A model generated the notes under the pieces. It was not told where the DNA came from and searched no databases. It saw nothing but the letters and a program-made list of their open reading frames with translations. From Amaranthus tricolor (taxonomy: Eukaryota > Streptophyta > Magnoliopsida > Caryophyllales > Amaranthaceae), in NCBI RefSeq assembly GCF_026212465.1, contig NC_080050.1:29833070-29897069 (forward strand): a stretch of 64,000 bases of DNA, given 5' to 3'. How positions within the stretch are numbered: the stretch's first letter is position 1; each line of letters begins with the position of its first letter. Positions 22,829 to 39,384 of the stretch are shown here, one piece after another. Position numbers and translations under genes: made by a program.

Positions 22829-23276
22829 GGAAAAATTACCCTGAATAATCCAACATTTTATGATTTACTTATAATAGTTCCATCTATTGATTAACCATGA
22901 ATAAACCCAACTTTTTAGAGTATTTGCCTAGATTGAACTAGGGTAACCTGATGACTTACTATAGTAGGTAATTTACCAAAAATGTAAACTGAAAATTAAT
23001 GTAAAATTAGAGAAAAATTTTGAAAAATTACATAAACAATTTCGAATCCGAATAATAAAAAAAAGAAAATTTTTTAACATTTTTTATATTTTTTTCGACA
23101 TTTTATTTTAATTTATCTTTGTTTTTAAAAAAACTTGCTATAACAAATCATTCGGTTACCGTGTTTACTTTAGGAAAATACCCTTCAAAGTTGGGATTAT
23201 TCATGATTAATCAATAGGTGGAATTATTATAAGAAAATCATGAAAATATTAAATTGTTCTAGATAATTTTTCTAAA
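22829..23276. mobile_element. MITE, GGAAAAATTACC family (copy 2, about 450 bp)
   Basis: The left end GGAAAAATTACCCTGAATAATCCAACATTTT is mirrored by AAATATTAAATTGTTCTAGATAATTTTTC on the right. The interior matches the copy at 10611-11038. A candidate 9-bp repeat AAATATATT lies just outside each end, with two extra A residues at the right border. That would suit a Mutator-like origin. Confidence 0.65.
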
Positions 23277-24657
23277 AATATATTTCTCCATTCCAATAAA
23301 ATTTCTATATTGATCTTAAAAACTTTAAAATTTACACACTAAAAAGAGTATGGAATTCTATATGATCTAGGAGTAATTTACTCGAGTCTTATCTCACTTA
23401 AAATGCAAATACTATTTATAAAAAAAAATTCAGAGTTCATCCCACCTTTTTATCGGTCTATCCGGTAATAAAAAAATTTATCAAAACAATAAATCCATAA
23501 TAAGAGAGTGGAGGGATGGGTACATGTTAGGTTTCCCTACATGAAAGCACGTTCACATGCATTGCTATATGGCATTTGCCAGATAAGACCAACTAATTTC
23601 CATTAATACTTCTATCATTTTCTTAACTTGAACTTGGATTTTAAGTTACCCTTTCATTCCCATTCCCATTTTCAAATAAATATAGGAATAGTAATGAAAA
23701 TTTTAGCAGAAAAATCTCTTAACGAGTTAAATGGTTACTTTTTTGTTCTCCTTCAATCATCTTATTTTCTTTATAAAATTCTTTTAAAAATATTTTTATG
23801 ATCAAAGTTTTATTCCCATGAGAATAATATAGTACATTTGATGAAAACTTACACTATAAATCATTCACGTACAATCGATTAGTACCAGCAACCAAATGGG
23901 CTGATTGGGTTCTTTGGCCGCACCCTTCTTTATAAATATAGTTTGTCATCTGCAATCATTTTCAAGACCATGATCATAATTTTAAGAGCGGAATACACTG
24001 AATATGATGATGACATAATTAATTCAATCCTTTAACTGTTGTTTTCTTCACCAGCTGTTCTTTTTTATTTTTGGACTTGTACTTTTAATAGAAAATCTAA
24101 TCAAAAATATCAAATTTTGGGTTTAATTGTCTCAATTCAGCTTACTCTAGTAATCTATTAGTGTTTTTAATATGGAAAATTTCTCTATTCTATTGCTAGA
24201 CAACAATTTGCACCATCAATTTTGTCTACACATAATTGTAAGTCCATATGCTAACATAAACTCTCTCCGTTTCAATACAAACATATGTTTACTCATTTTA
24301 TTTTGATCGGTTTTTAAATAATATTTACATTTTTTTTTCAGTTATTTAAATAGATAATTTATTGTTTTCACAAAAACACTATTGGAAATGCAAGGAGAAA
24401 AGCTAGAAATTTCAAATTAACACCAACTAAAATAGGAACAAATTTTTATTTTTAGTCAACGGTGAAGTAAAAGAAGTTAGTGTATCTGAGTTTTACTAAT
24501 TGAAATCACAATTTACAGTTAAAAACTAATTTTTATTGATACTAATTGATTTTTACTGATTGTAAATGATTTTAGCTATAATATTGATAAAAACTGATTT
24601 TTATTGATTGTAAATTATTTTTGCTATTAAAAACTGATTTTTACTAATTTACTTGTC
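23277..24657. other. Intergenic DNA with an RTE tail and a short tandem array
   Basis: At 23961-24016 there is a plus-strand RTE 3' tail remnant (ACCATGATCATAATTTT..GCGGAATACACTG..TATGATGATGA). At 24486-24655, about seven imperfect copies of an AAACTGATTTTTACTGATTG-like unit precede the CACTA element. No gene. Confidence 0.55.
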
Positions 24658-24660
24658 TTT

Positions 24661-24870
24661 CACTAGTGGAAAAATCCCTCATTTGCTGCAGTTTTTTTGC
24701 CATAATATGCTGCGGTTTAGACCCCAAGCATTAGAGATAGCAGCAGATGACCTATTTGAAATGCTGCGGTTTTACAAAAAAAGCCTATATGCTGCGGGCT
24801 TCCCAAAATCGCAGCATATAGAGTAAGACTATATGCTGCGGTTTTAGGAGGCCCGCAGCATAGAGCATAT
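24661..24870. repeat. CACTA left end and subterminal repeats
   Basis: A 14-bp terminal inverted repeat (24661-24674) is followed by seven copies of an ATATGCTGCGGTTTT-like motif in both orientations, near 24680, 24706, 24760, 24786, 24811, 24831 and 24852. Confidence 0.85.
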
Positions 24871-25084
24871 GTATTTTTTTTTCTTTTTTCGTTTAATATT
24901 AATAAATAATCCAATGATTAATGTACAATGTAATAAACAATGATTAATGTACAATGTAATAATCCAATAATAATCACCAATTATCACCAATAATCACGAA
25001 CTAACATATATATACACTCTCAATCGTATATATAATAATATATACATATACAAAAGTCCTAAATCTAAACTTATTACATTATTT

Positions 25085-28000
25085 ACCAAGAACAAAAATT
25101 AGCAAGATACGCGGCAATCTTGTCTTTAAATTCGCGCATTTTCCCATCTTTCAAAGGGCGTGTTTCCCTTGGAGTGTCGTATAAACCCTATAATATAATA
25201 TTAAATTAAATGATACATAAACATTATATTTTACGAACCAATAGTAAATATATAATATTATAATTTAAGAACGTCACAAATAATTACAGCATCAATGTTT
25301 TCGACTCCAACCTCTTTTACGGATTATAAGATATCGTCCATGTATTTGAGAGTGTAGAAGCCGCATCAACGGTATTATAATCTTGTCGAAAGCACTAAGA
25401 GAAAACAGATGTTAGTGCCAAAAAAGCTTTAAAAACCCTTAAAATCACAACTTAGCACGTAATTTCAAGCATATGACAATGATTTTCAATTCTAACCACT
25501 TCAACACAATAATATTAACCAAATAGTATTGTGTGCCAAGTTTCGTGCAAAACAAACCAAATTTGAAATACTTTATGCGCGAAAGTACCAAAAAAGCATT
25601 AAAAAACCCTTAAAATCGCAACTTAGCACGTAATTTCATGCATATGACTATGATTTTCAATTCTAACATCTTCAACACAATAATATTAACAAAATAGTAT
25701 TGTGTGCCAAATTTCGTGAAAAACAAACCAAGTTTGAGATACTTTATGCGCGAAAGTACCAAAAAAGCTTAGAAACACTTAAAACCGCAAATTAGCACTT
25801 AATTTCTAGCATATGACTATGATTTTCAATTCTAACCACTTCAACACAATAATATATACCAAATAATATTGTGTGCCGAGTTTCGTGCAAAACAAACCAA
25901 GTTTGAGCTACTTTATGCGCGAAAGTGCCAAAAAAACTTTAAAACCCATAAAATCGCAACTTAGCACGTAATTTCCAGCATATAACTATGATTTTAAATT
26001 CTAACTACTTCAACACAATAATATTAACCAAATAGTGTTGTGTGCCAAGTTTCGTGCAAAACAAACCAAGTTTGAAATACTTTATGCGCGAAAGTACCAA
26101 AAAAGCTTAAAAACACTTAAAACCGAAACTTAGCACTTAATTTCTATCATATGACTATGATTTTCAATTCTAACCACTTCAACACAATAATATATACCAA
26201 ATAGTGTTGTGTGCCAAGTTTCGTGCAAAACAAACCAAGTTTGAGCTACTTTATGCGCAAAAGTGCCAAAAAAATTTAAAAACCCATAACTTAACACGTA
26301 ATTTCTAGCATATGACTATGATTTTCAATTCTAACCACTTCAACACAATAATATTAACCAAATAGTGTTGTGTGCCAAGTTTCGTGCAAAACAAACCAAG
26401 TTTGAGATACTTTATGCGCGAAAGTACCAAAAAAACTTAAAAACACTTAAAATCGAATAGTGTTGTGTACCTTTACTGCTGTCCATCTCGGAAATGTGGC
26501 TCTGGATATAGATCCTATTTCTCCACGCACTTTCTTCATTGTGCTGAAACGAATAGGAAAAGTATAACTATTTATATATCAATGCATGTAATAATATTAA
26601 TGTAACACTATTTATATATATATAACACTTAATTAAATGAAATTGGTAAAATTTATAAAAATTACGTATGCATTCAACAAGGCTTTGAATTTTGTGTTGC
26701 GAGGCGGGCTTTGAACTTTTTGTAATGAGTCGAAGACGTGCACAGTATTCGTCAAAGGACATATGACCAAAAGTATCCAATGCAAACTAAAAACGCAAAT
26801 TTAAAATCAACAAATTAGAGATTATGTGAACTTAAAAATCAAAAGATAAGTACAATTTCAAAAATAAAACTTATTCTTCCACATATGGAGCCAGAATGAA
26901 CGTGTGTTTAGATGCAAGGGAATTATTCAAAGAAGTCTCAATGTATGCTTTGACATCATCTGGATCATTTACGCTTTTAGTACGCGAAATCGACTCAGGA
27001 CAAAACCATCCAATTTTTATTGGAGGTTCGCAAGAATTTAGCTCCTCGTAAGCCGCACGAAACTCTCGAATGAGAAAATTTTGTCAGTAATTCGGTTATT
27101 AAAACAATTAAACAATAATGCGTAAATTGTAAGATAATGAACATCACCTCATGTAGACATGGATAAGAGCTACATTCAACATTTCTCTTCTCAAAAATTG
27201 CCCAATGTCACTAGGTCCAATAATTACAAAAGGGCTCTCAACAAAGAAGAATTGTTCCTTATGCAAGGTTAGAACGATTGGGTCCTCCTCACGCATGCGA
27301 GATGCACATGTGTGCAGCCATTTGCAATCTTGAGAGAGATCTTTTAGCTCCACATCAGTCAAAATTGAAATGGTTGCCATCGATTTTGACCCAGTCGACA
27401 CCTTTGATGAGGAACTTATCTCTCTCCTAGAGCCCTTTAGAGTTTGGACTCTTTTGCTATTTTAATATACATAATTAAATTAGTGTAAGCATGCAATTAA
27501 AAAAATAAAAATAAATAAGATACAAATGATTATTACAATGGTGGTGAATTGGACCCAAGCATATGTTTTTATGATGAAACTACCTAGGGCATCTGATAGT
27601 TTCTCAAGGCTCCATTTTGGCATTGGAACCGGGAGTGAGAAATCTTCAAACCCCTTTAGAATAGTTTCTACGGTCACACTGATGTGGCCCCTTGTAATAG
27701 GCATGGAATGCACTGTTTGGCCCTCTTTGGTTGGCTGTGCCACAACAAATGCAATCTCAGTTAAGTCGCCATCACTAGCAACACCTAACTGAGACAACAA
27801 AAGAGAACAAGGAGTCGCCTCCTGAAAATTTTGTCGTTTAGTATAATAAGCATCATAATAAAATATTAAAACACGTTGCAATTTAAATTAATAAGTGCTT
27901 ATATATTTAAAAACTATGTATTTTTACCACTGGCTTGGGAGTTGGCTCCGAATTTTGAGCAACGGAGTTCATGGTCTACGGTGTAGGATTTTTCCCTACG

Positions 28001-29575
28001 GGGGTAGTAATGGGCTGGGGTGCTACGGGGGTAATGTGCTCGGGTGTTAGCTCGACCGAAGTGTTAGGATCCCCATGTTGACTTTGCTGATACTCGACAA
28101 TCAGATTTTCCAAGTCTACAGTGGGTGCTCCCATCTTCTGCAATATGAGTGCCACTTTAGCGAGAACGTCCTTCATAATTTCTGCTATGAGGGTTGCTAC
28201 TTCATCAAGCGGCATCGTTCTGGATTGAGTAGCAACACACTCTTTGCCAAAGGCCTTCTTTAACCCCACGCGGACGCCTCCTTTTCCGACTACCCGCCCT
28301 CTATTGTCTTTCCCTAAGACCATATGCAATGCATCAACATTGCCTCTTGGGATGAACTCCCCCATAGCTTCTTCTTCCTTCCAGCCCATCTGTTCAAATA
28401 AAAAGTAAATCAAAGCCAAAAAATATAAAACAAATCAAGAATGTACTTAATAATTTCAAAACTCACCACAGCATCAGCAACCTTCTTCGTTCCCGGATCA
28501 GTGATGGTAAATTTACCACTTGCATCTCGGGAATGAAGTCCGCAATACCAATCTCGCACCCGATCTCCAGCAGGAGTATTCACGGATGCGAAGGTAGTCG
28601 TAGATGAGGTCGTGGCCGGACTTTGATTGGGGTATAAATCCGCATCCACCCACTCTTTTCGGGCCTTATTTTACGTTTTTGGGCCCAGGCGATGGTAAAA
28701 CTTCTTTTTGCTTGCTGATTCAGAAGCTTTACAACGCTTTTCCTAATTAATCAATAGAAATCAAATGTCATATATTAGTTTAATGATTGAATCAAAAGAA
28801 GTAAATTTAAATCAAAAGCTATAATATATTATTAAATACTTACAACTTCAATGGGAGTTGTTCTTTTGGCAACAAAAGTCTCCTATTCATTCTTTGATAT
28901 GTGACCTCATATTTCATAGGGCAACTTTGAAGGTGATTGCTCTCCACCTTCGTTTCCCATTTTGACCGTTTTGGTCTTACGAGCACGCTTCTTGGTGATC
29001 CAGCCAGTTACTAGCTTGGATTTGAAATCTCTGAATCTTTCAGCAACAGCTGAAAGAAACACATTCTTCTTCTCCTCATCGTTCTCAATGTGAAAAAGAT
29101 TCTACAAAAGAAAAATTATATTTATTAGTGTCAATTAAATTAATTTTAAAATAAAACTAAATGAATAAAAATAGTAAAGTTATTGCTTACCACAGTATCA
29201 TCCCATAGAGAGTTTTTCAAACCCTCTAGAACCTCGTTCCATGCGTACAATATCGAAATCTTGCGGATACATAGGCCCACTTGTTTTCCATATAGCCTAC
29301 ACCATTTTCCATAGAGTTAACCCAATGCATTGTATTCCAAATGCATGGGTTCTGTGACTTTGAGGTTTTTCGTAGGACCTCGCCCTTTTCTTTTCTTAGT
29401 GGTAGTGGGAGCATCCGTTGGTGGGGCGTCTTTAGTGTCATAATCATTGTTAAGTGGTAGTGCGTCTTCAGCCATACGCTCGTATCTAACAATTTGGTCC
29501 TCTTCAGTGTCATAACTATGATGCTCATTATCCGAGGTCTCAATCTCGGGGACAATTTCGTCTCTGAAAAGATGC
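25085..29575 (-). pseudogene. CACTA second gene: Transposase_24-like with Ulp1-like C-terminus, decayed
   Basis: Minus-strand exon pieces in order. 29575-29192 carries KKRKGRGPTK, seen at the start of plant Ptta/En/Spm proteins. 29104-28850 and 28745-28460 follow. 28389-27900 contains VLGKDNRGRVVGKGG, typical of the Transposase_24 family. 27820-27530 has TPCSLLL..GVASDG, perhaps a DUF8039-type segment. 27460-27144 and 27080-26878 follow. Finally 25370-25300 has CGFYTLKYMDDIL and 25190-25085 ends the frame. CGFY followed by a KYM stretch resembles the cysteine region of Ulp1/C48 SUMO proteases. A base appears missing just before that cysteine, an in-frame TAA follows, and I could not find the HW motif. 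Several other stops are present. Exon borders are estimates. Confidence 0.65.
25405..26470. repeat. Tandem array of a 169-bp unit inside the CACTA
   Basis: Six copies. The anchor word TCAACACAATAATAT starts near 25501, 25672, 25841, 26010, 26179 and 26340, giving spacings of 171, 169, 169, 169 and 161. Each unit also has GCATATGACTATGATTTTC, GTGTTGTGTGCCAAGTTTCG, AAACCAAGTTTGA and CTTTATGCGCGAAAGT. It lies where an intron of the second gene would be. Confidence 0.93.
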
Positions 29576-29639
29576 ATTGTATATGAGTACCTGAATGAGT
29601 ATAAATAGAAATATATTAGAACATAGGAACGTAAATTCA

Positions 29640-29937
29640 ATTTTAACCACTTCAACACTATAATATATACCAAATAGTGTTGCAAAATTTCATGCAAAAC
29701 AAACCAAGTTTGAGCTACTTTATGCGTGAAAATGCCAAAAAAGCTTAAAAGACATTAAAATCGCAACTTACCAAGTAATTTTAAGAATATGACTATGACT
29801 TATAATTCTAACCACTTCAACACAATAATATATACCAAATAGTATTGTGTGCAAAGTTTCATGCAAAACAAACCAAGTTTGAGCTACTTATGCGCGAAAG
29901 TGCCAAAAAAGCTTAAAAAACCTTAAAATTCATACCT
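29640..29937. repeat. Two further copies of the 169-bp unit
   Basis: About 1.8 copies of the unit found at 25405-26470, same orientation, with anchors near 29652 and 29817 (165-bp spacing). They sit between the two CACTA genes. Confidence 0.88.
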
Positions 29938-30016
29938 TGTGAATCACTTAATTCAAATGTATTCCTTCCGTGTAATCTACACGCATATAACCAACATCTA
30001 CATCATCTTGATCCAA

Positions 30017-32337
30017 TTATTTTGGATTGATAAAGGGCGAGGAGTCTTCAAAAGCTTCATATTCTTCCTCATCCTCAACATCACCTATACCAAGGATACT
30101 TCTTTTTTTCGGTACAACAATAGACCATTTTTTATCAGACGGGTCTACAATGTAGAATACTTGCTTGGCTTGTGTGGCTAGTTTGAATGGCTCCTCACTA
30201 TCACGCGAACGAGCTAAGTCTACATGAGTGAATCCACAAGGGTCGTCATTTTTTATGCATCGTCGATTATTATCTACCCACTTACATTTGAAAAGACCAT
30301 TAGTGAAAGTAGAGTAGTCAAGCTCTCATATTTCATGTACCCGCCCGTAGTATACCAATTTAGCATCAACCAGCGCTTGATCATTGGCACCCGCGTAAAA
30401 TGTAGATGACACCAAAATAGAAACCCCACTATTATGTAGATAAGATGACTTCTTATCTTGACCCTCAGTCCAAAATGTGAAGCCATTGACATCGTAACCC
30501 TCATATTTGTTGACATCATCACGAGGACCAAAAGCTAACCACTTAACAATTTCAGATACACCCTTGAGTTCTTCACTTATTACTCGATTATGAAACCAAT
30601 CAATAAATGTCTTGTTATGCAACTACATCAATCCCTTGTCCCCTTTACAAGGATATTTTGCGCGCAATATATCTAAATGATCATTCAAAAAAGGATGGAC
30701 TTCAAGAATATGATGCAACACATACAAGTGTGCTTGTAGAAGACTGTCTCGAGGAGGTGTGATCGATTTAGAGCCAATTGTTCCTTTTCCCTCAAGCCTT
30801 CCTTCATGTCGAGAGGTGGGAAGTCCAACAGGCTTTGTCATGGCCAAATACTCGGCTATAAAGTTACTAATCTCATCGCTCACAGTTTCTAGAATCATAC
30901 TCCCCTCGGGTTGTGCTGGATTCCTCACCTTGTTTTGTAAAACACCCATGTGTCTTTCAAAAGGATAACACCACCTTAAAAAAACTGGACTCAAAAACTT
31001 GATCTCATGAACGAAATGATCAATAAGATGAACCATTATGTCAAAGAAAGAACGTGGAAAATACATCTCAAACTTGCATAAAGTTACAATCACGTCGACT
31101 TGAAGAGCATCAAGTTTAAAGGGATCAAGAACTTTACTACAAATTGTGTTGAAGAACGAACATAGCTCGGTAATAGCATATCTCACATGTTTTGGCAATA
31201 TTCCACGGATTGCAATTGGTAAGAACACCTGCATCATTACATGCCAATCGTGAGATTTCATGCTTCCTAACTTCAACTCACCATTTAGGGTCACAAATCT
31301 CTTCATGTTGGATGAGTACCCAGACGGAACCTTAACGCCATACAAAGACTCACAAAATGCGTGCTTCTCTGCTTTGGACAATGTGTAGCAAGCTGGAGGC
31401 AAATAAACTTTGTCATTACTCATCTTCTTCTTACCGCCCTTTCCCTTGTTACTGTCACTAACTTCATCAGCTCTATTTTTTTCTTACTCACCTTAACATG
31501 TGCCCACAACTCCGGACGAACACCCTTACATTCAAACCAATCTCGCACGGCCTTAACATCCTTTGTCTTACCCGGAATGTTCATGAGAGTCCCGAGTATG
31601 GCATCGCATACATTTTTCTCTATATGCTTAACGTCAAGACAATGCCTAACCTATAGATCTCTCCAATATAGAAGCTTCCAAAAGATTGATTCTTTTTTCA
31701 ATAATCGGTCTTCACCCCCTTGCACTTGCCCTGTTTTACCAAATACAGTCTCAACTCCCTTAACCTGTTCATAAACCTCATAACTGGTCAACGGTCGACG
31801 AGCTACACGGTCCTCAACCTCCCCGTTGAACATCTTCTTCTTCTTACGATATTGGTGATCTCATGGGAGGAACTTTCGATGGTGCATGAATACGTGTTTG
31901 CACTTAGGAATCCACGTGGATTCCATGTCCTCGACACATATTGGGCATGCTTTCTTCCTTTTGTTCTTATACCCCGATAAGTTGCCATATGTCGAAAAAT
32001 CATCAACGAGTGGTGCGAGATATACATCTATACCATTGCCAGGTTGTTTAGGACCCGAGATAAGAAGCGAAAGCATAATGTACTTACGCTTCATACACAA
32101 CCAAGGTGGAAAATTATAGATCACTAACAGTACCGGCCAAGTACTATGTTGAGAACTAAGATTGCCGAATAGGTTCATTCCATCCGTACACAGTCCGAGC
32201 CTTAAATTACGAACTTCATCCCCAAAAGTCTTATGCACCCTATCAATACTCTTCCACTCCGGAGAATCAGATCGATGTGTGAGCAAGTGACCTTTCTTCA
32301 CCCTATCTGCATGCCACCTCAAATTTAACGCATCTTT
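30017..32337 (-). pseudogene. CACTA TNP2-type transposase with DUF4218 and DUF4216, decayed
   Basis: The minus strand reads in order. TNP2 core: NLRWHADRVKKG, NLRLGLCTDGMNLFGNLSSQ, PPWLCMKRKYIMLSLLISGP, GNGIDVYLAPLVDDF. Then HIEKNVCDAILGTLMNIPGKTKD. Then DUF4218: KSHDWHVMMQVFLPIAIRG, LPKHVRYAITELCSFFNTIC, SFFDIMVHLIDHFVHEIKFL. Then DUF4216: FKCKWVDNN, LATQAKQVFYIVDPSDKKW, ending with a TAA at 30017-30019. In-frame stops lie at 31861-31863, 31651-31653, 30623-30625 and 30326-30328. A one-base slip in the T-run at 31476-31482 shifts the frame. The N-terminal part is separated by a gypsy insertion ending at 32338. The gene is dead, but its layout is the standard TNP2 order. Confidence 0.9.
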
Positions 32338-35973
<3,636 letters not shown>

Positions 35974-36500
35974 GGCTACCCCCTTAAAAGGAGTTTCATC
36001 CCCGAAACTAGAGTAACAAGGCACTAGTCATGAAAATTTGTATTTCTAATAACTCAAGAAGCTGTTTTTAACCGTTTTAAGCCTAAAAATTAACTCAAAG
36101 ATCGTGACTTTATTGATACTTTTAACAAAAGGATACTCAATCCATCAAAATAGTCATACATACTTAGTTTCGAGTATTTATAATCGCCCAAATTGACACG
36201 AACAACTGAGCAAAGCATGAAGTTATGACACAAATGAACTCAACAACCCATCAAAAGCATGTAAATTTGTAAATTCTACCGCATTCTACTCCCCCCTAAA
36301 ACTTAGTTACGACCCCGTAACTCGTCTAAACTTAAGAATAGGACAATCTGAATCTTCTCTATGACCTCATAAGGTCTTATAAATTTCGGGCTTGACTTGC
36401 TTTTACTAACAATTCTCAATACTCTTTCCATCGAGCGAACTTTCAATAGTAATCTCCCATAGTGCACGCATGATAACCTATAGCAACCATCTTTCAAGTT
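35974..36500 (-). pseudogene. Ty3/gypsy internal remnant (end of polyprotein, 3' UTR, PPT)
   Basis: On the minus strand, a short frame at 36497-36303 contains SKSSPKFIRPYEVIEKI, which resembles the conserved end of gypsy integrase (SPKFIGPYEIL..). Downstream is about 300 bp of AT-rich 3' UTR, then TTTCGGGGATGAAACTCC and the purine tract before the LTR. The rest of the polyprotein and the 5' LTR are absent, so the element is truncated. Confidence 0.7.
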
Positions 36501-37064
36501 TACTAAACATCTTTTGCTTAATTCACTTTAATGGAACATTTGCTTAATTCACTTTAATTTAATTTACTCACTTCAAATATCATATATGAAAAGGCTGGAT
36601 AATAGTATAGATCTCTGAATAACAAATATCTGAAAATATTTTAGAGTGAGGAAGATCATCCTAGAACAATTAAAGTAAATATGATTGAATAAGGGAGTTC
36701 ACTAGGGTGACACTGGTCTTATCGAGTGACCTTATTCATAAAAGCTGATATGTTTGTATGAACAATGCAGTATGTTGAATTTGGATGATTGCGCAACGTA
36801 AGATAGTATGGTTACTACATGGAAGAGCGTAGTATTATTAGGACTTGTAAAGAAACAAATTTACTTTCGAACAAGTTTCAAGAGAACTACTCAAATGTCT
36901 TACAAAGGCATGAATGAAGTTGATGGAGTAAGGATAGAAAATCATTTATAAAGTGGAATTTAACAACTGTTGTCAACCAGTTGCTGGACAATCATTATAA
37001 ATTTTTACTAACAAATAATAACATGATATAAGTTAATTTCAAGAAATTTTCACATAGAAAAGTT
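36501..37064. other. Unassigned interior of the CACTA
   Basis: No coding match. It may be TNP2 intron or decayed gypsy sequence. The 8-mer CATCTTTT occurs here (36507-36514) and immediately beside the LTR edge (32330-32337). Confidence 0.4.
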
Positions 37065-37201
37065 TTAGGATATAACTGTCAACAAGTCAAAAACACGAGG
37101 TGGTTTTCCTAACTCATCCTCGACTCCCTCCATCATCTCATCAACACGATCCACATCCTCATCGACATTCTCTTCATCTGTATCATACCCATCAACATGA
37201 T
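37065..37201 (-). pseudogene. TNP2 N-terminal exon fragment
   Basis: The minus strand reads HVDGYDTDEENVDEDVDRVD and continues EMMEGVEDELGKPPRVFDLL. An acidic stretch of this kind is common at the N-terminus of CACTA TNP2 proteins. It is placed upstream of the gypsy insertion, in the same orientation as the core at 32337-30017. The match is to sequence character rather than to a firm motif. Confidence 0.55.
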
Positions 37202-37324
37202 GAAGAAGAGCAAGAACTAAGATGATTGTAGCTTGAAGAAATAGTCGTGCGTTTGAAGGTTTGAAGAAGACAGTAGGTTTAATGAAACAGAAGAAACGTT
37301 TTGCATTGTAACGTTAAAAGGCAC

Positions 37325-37525
37325 GTTTTTAAAATGGTTAAATGTTGCGGGCAACCTTAAAACCGCAGCATTTGATGTGTCCAAATGGTTATATGTTGCG
37401 GGCACCATAAAAACCGCAGCATTTGTTGTCTATTTTTTTTTTCCTAATTCTTTTCCTATTTATTGCTGCGTATATAAAAAACCGCAGCAAATGATTAGTA
37501 GCAGTTACGTTTTTTTCCACTAGTA
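37325..37525. repeat. CACTA right end and subterminal repeats
   Basis: Six GCTGCGG/GTTGCGGG-type motifs in both orientations, near 37342, 37360, 37388, 37411, 37463 and 37480. They are followed by the terminal repeat TTTTTCCACTAGTA (37512-37525). The outermost base is A where G would be expected. Confidence 0.85.
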
Positions 37526-37528
37526 TTT

Positions 37529-38099
37529 GTAAGGTAAACTAAATAGAGTTAGTTAGATGAATATTTTGGTAAAATTATAAGTTTTTTTAAAATATTTTGG
37601 TAAAATTATTAGTTTCTTTTAATAATTTTTTACTTAAAAAATAAATCAAATGAGATAAAATGAACATGACTAATTTTCTTAAAAAACTTAGCCATTACCA
37701 TCTATTTCATCACCAATTTAATTAAATATATAGAAGAGGAAATTATCCTTTAACTTATACTACTATCAAGCATATAAAAGTCAATAAATAACATATTTAA
37801 TTCTTCGTTTCCTCACCTTGTTAGTTGTTACAGCTGGGACTACGACAATCAACGGGAGAATGAAGATAAATTAATGGCTAATCACGTACCAAACTGAGGA
37901 GGGCTTGTGGACTTATCCTTATCTATCTGTAATTTAATCTATAATCTTCTAGAGTATATAAATTAACACTAACAAATCATATTTAAATAATATTTTAGGA
38001 AAAAAGAAAAGCGAGGAAAGAAAAAGGACGAAAAATAATTGATTTTTCCCCTTAAGTCTTTGCAATATAAAGATATTTTTTTTGAAAATTAAAAAATTT
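37529..38099. other. AT-rich intergenic DNA
   Basis: No gene or bounded repeat recognised. Confidence 0.5.
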
Positions 38100-38460
38100 A
38101 ATTAAAATCTATTAAAAAAAAAATAAAAATAAAAATAAAAAAAAAAAAAAACAGGTATCAGCCCTGCGAAGGCCCCAAAAACACCCAAAGGGACCACAAA
38201 GAAGACATAACAAAAGGCAAGCAAAAAATAACACCAATTGACCAAAATATATAGGCCAAAGCAATCATCTAAGTAAAAAAACAATCATATGACTAAAAGC
38301 TTTACAAGCAATTCTGAATAAAATCTCTTTCACAAGTTAAACGCTCGTAATCCTTCTCTCCATGAACATGTGAAGGTTTTGTTGGGACCAAATCATAAAC
38401 AACATCTCAACCCAACATAATCATCGAAGTCGATTTTTTCGATTCTTCCGCCTACTATGA
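38100..38460 (-). mobile_element. Possible L1-type LINE 3' remnant
   Basis: On the minus strand, a T-rich region with GGTCCCTTTGGGTG and GGGGCCTTCGCAGGGCTGATACC leads into long T and TTTTTA runs. This resembles the 3' UTR of plant L1 LINEs. No protein motif or TSD supports it. Confidence 0.35.
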
Positions 38461-39384
38461 TTATATACTAAATAAAAATGATTTATTTAGAACAAGAAAT
38501 GTGATGATGTTGTCTCTAACTTTTTATTTGTATATATTTAATATATTATCAAAATAACTAAAATAGCAACACATTTAATACATTTATAATTTTATATTAT
38601 AATATTACATTGTTACATGAATGAATTGAAAAGTACATGATACTTTAAACTTGAAGCAATTCATATACTATGTTGAATACCGTCTAATTTACTTATAACA
38701 ATTTACTTCATAAATGTAATTTTCTTAAATTATATAAATTTTCCATAAAAAAAAGTATACAGTACAATTGTTACAATAGAGCAACAACGACTAAAATACT
38801 AACATTAATATGATTATTGCATGAAATAAAAATAGGAAAATAAAAACAACCCACCAAACAATGACTCTCGCACATAAGAGAATATAGGCAAAAGAAAACG
38901 TTGCAATTTATATTTCTTATTTTAATTAAAAAAAACGTTGCAAATGTTATTTCTTTTTTAAAAAAAAAATCAATGATATATATTATGAGTTGTGTTTACC
39001 TTTTTTTGTCACTCTCCTTTATGATCGTATAGTTTAATACAAATGTAAGGGTAGAGTAAAAATATATGACAAGTATTTTTTAGACTTTGCTTATTTTAGA
39101 TTTTTTTAAAGGTGATCTTAAATCAAATAATTAAATCAAATATAGTAATAAAAATTATAACAACAATGCCAAAAATCTTAAACATCAACTCAGAATCTTT
39201 TGAAAACAAGAAAAAGAATGAAATAATTATACTCTTAAAATCAATCTAATCTCTAATAAAGAGAAAAGAATGAAAATAATTATACCTATAAATATCAATT
39301 AAAAATCACTAAAAATATGATTATATGTACAAAAATCAATATAAAATGGCTAAAAAAAAGGAAAAAAATGAATTAATTACAATA
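38461..39384. other. AT-rich intergenic DNA
   Basis: Nothing recognised. Confidence 0.5.

Noticed and set aside
31361..31980. Plus-strand frames of 86-137 aa
   Set aside because: Antisense shadows of the TNP2 transposase region on the minus strand.
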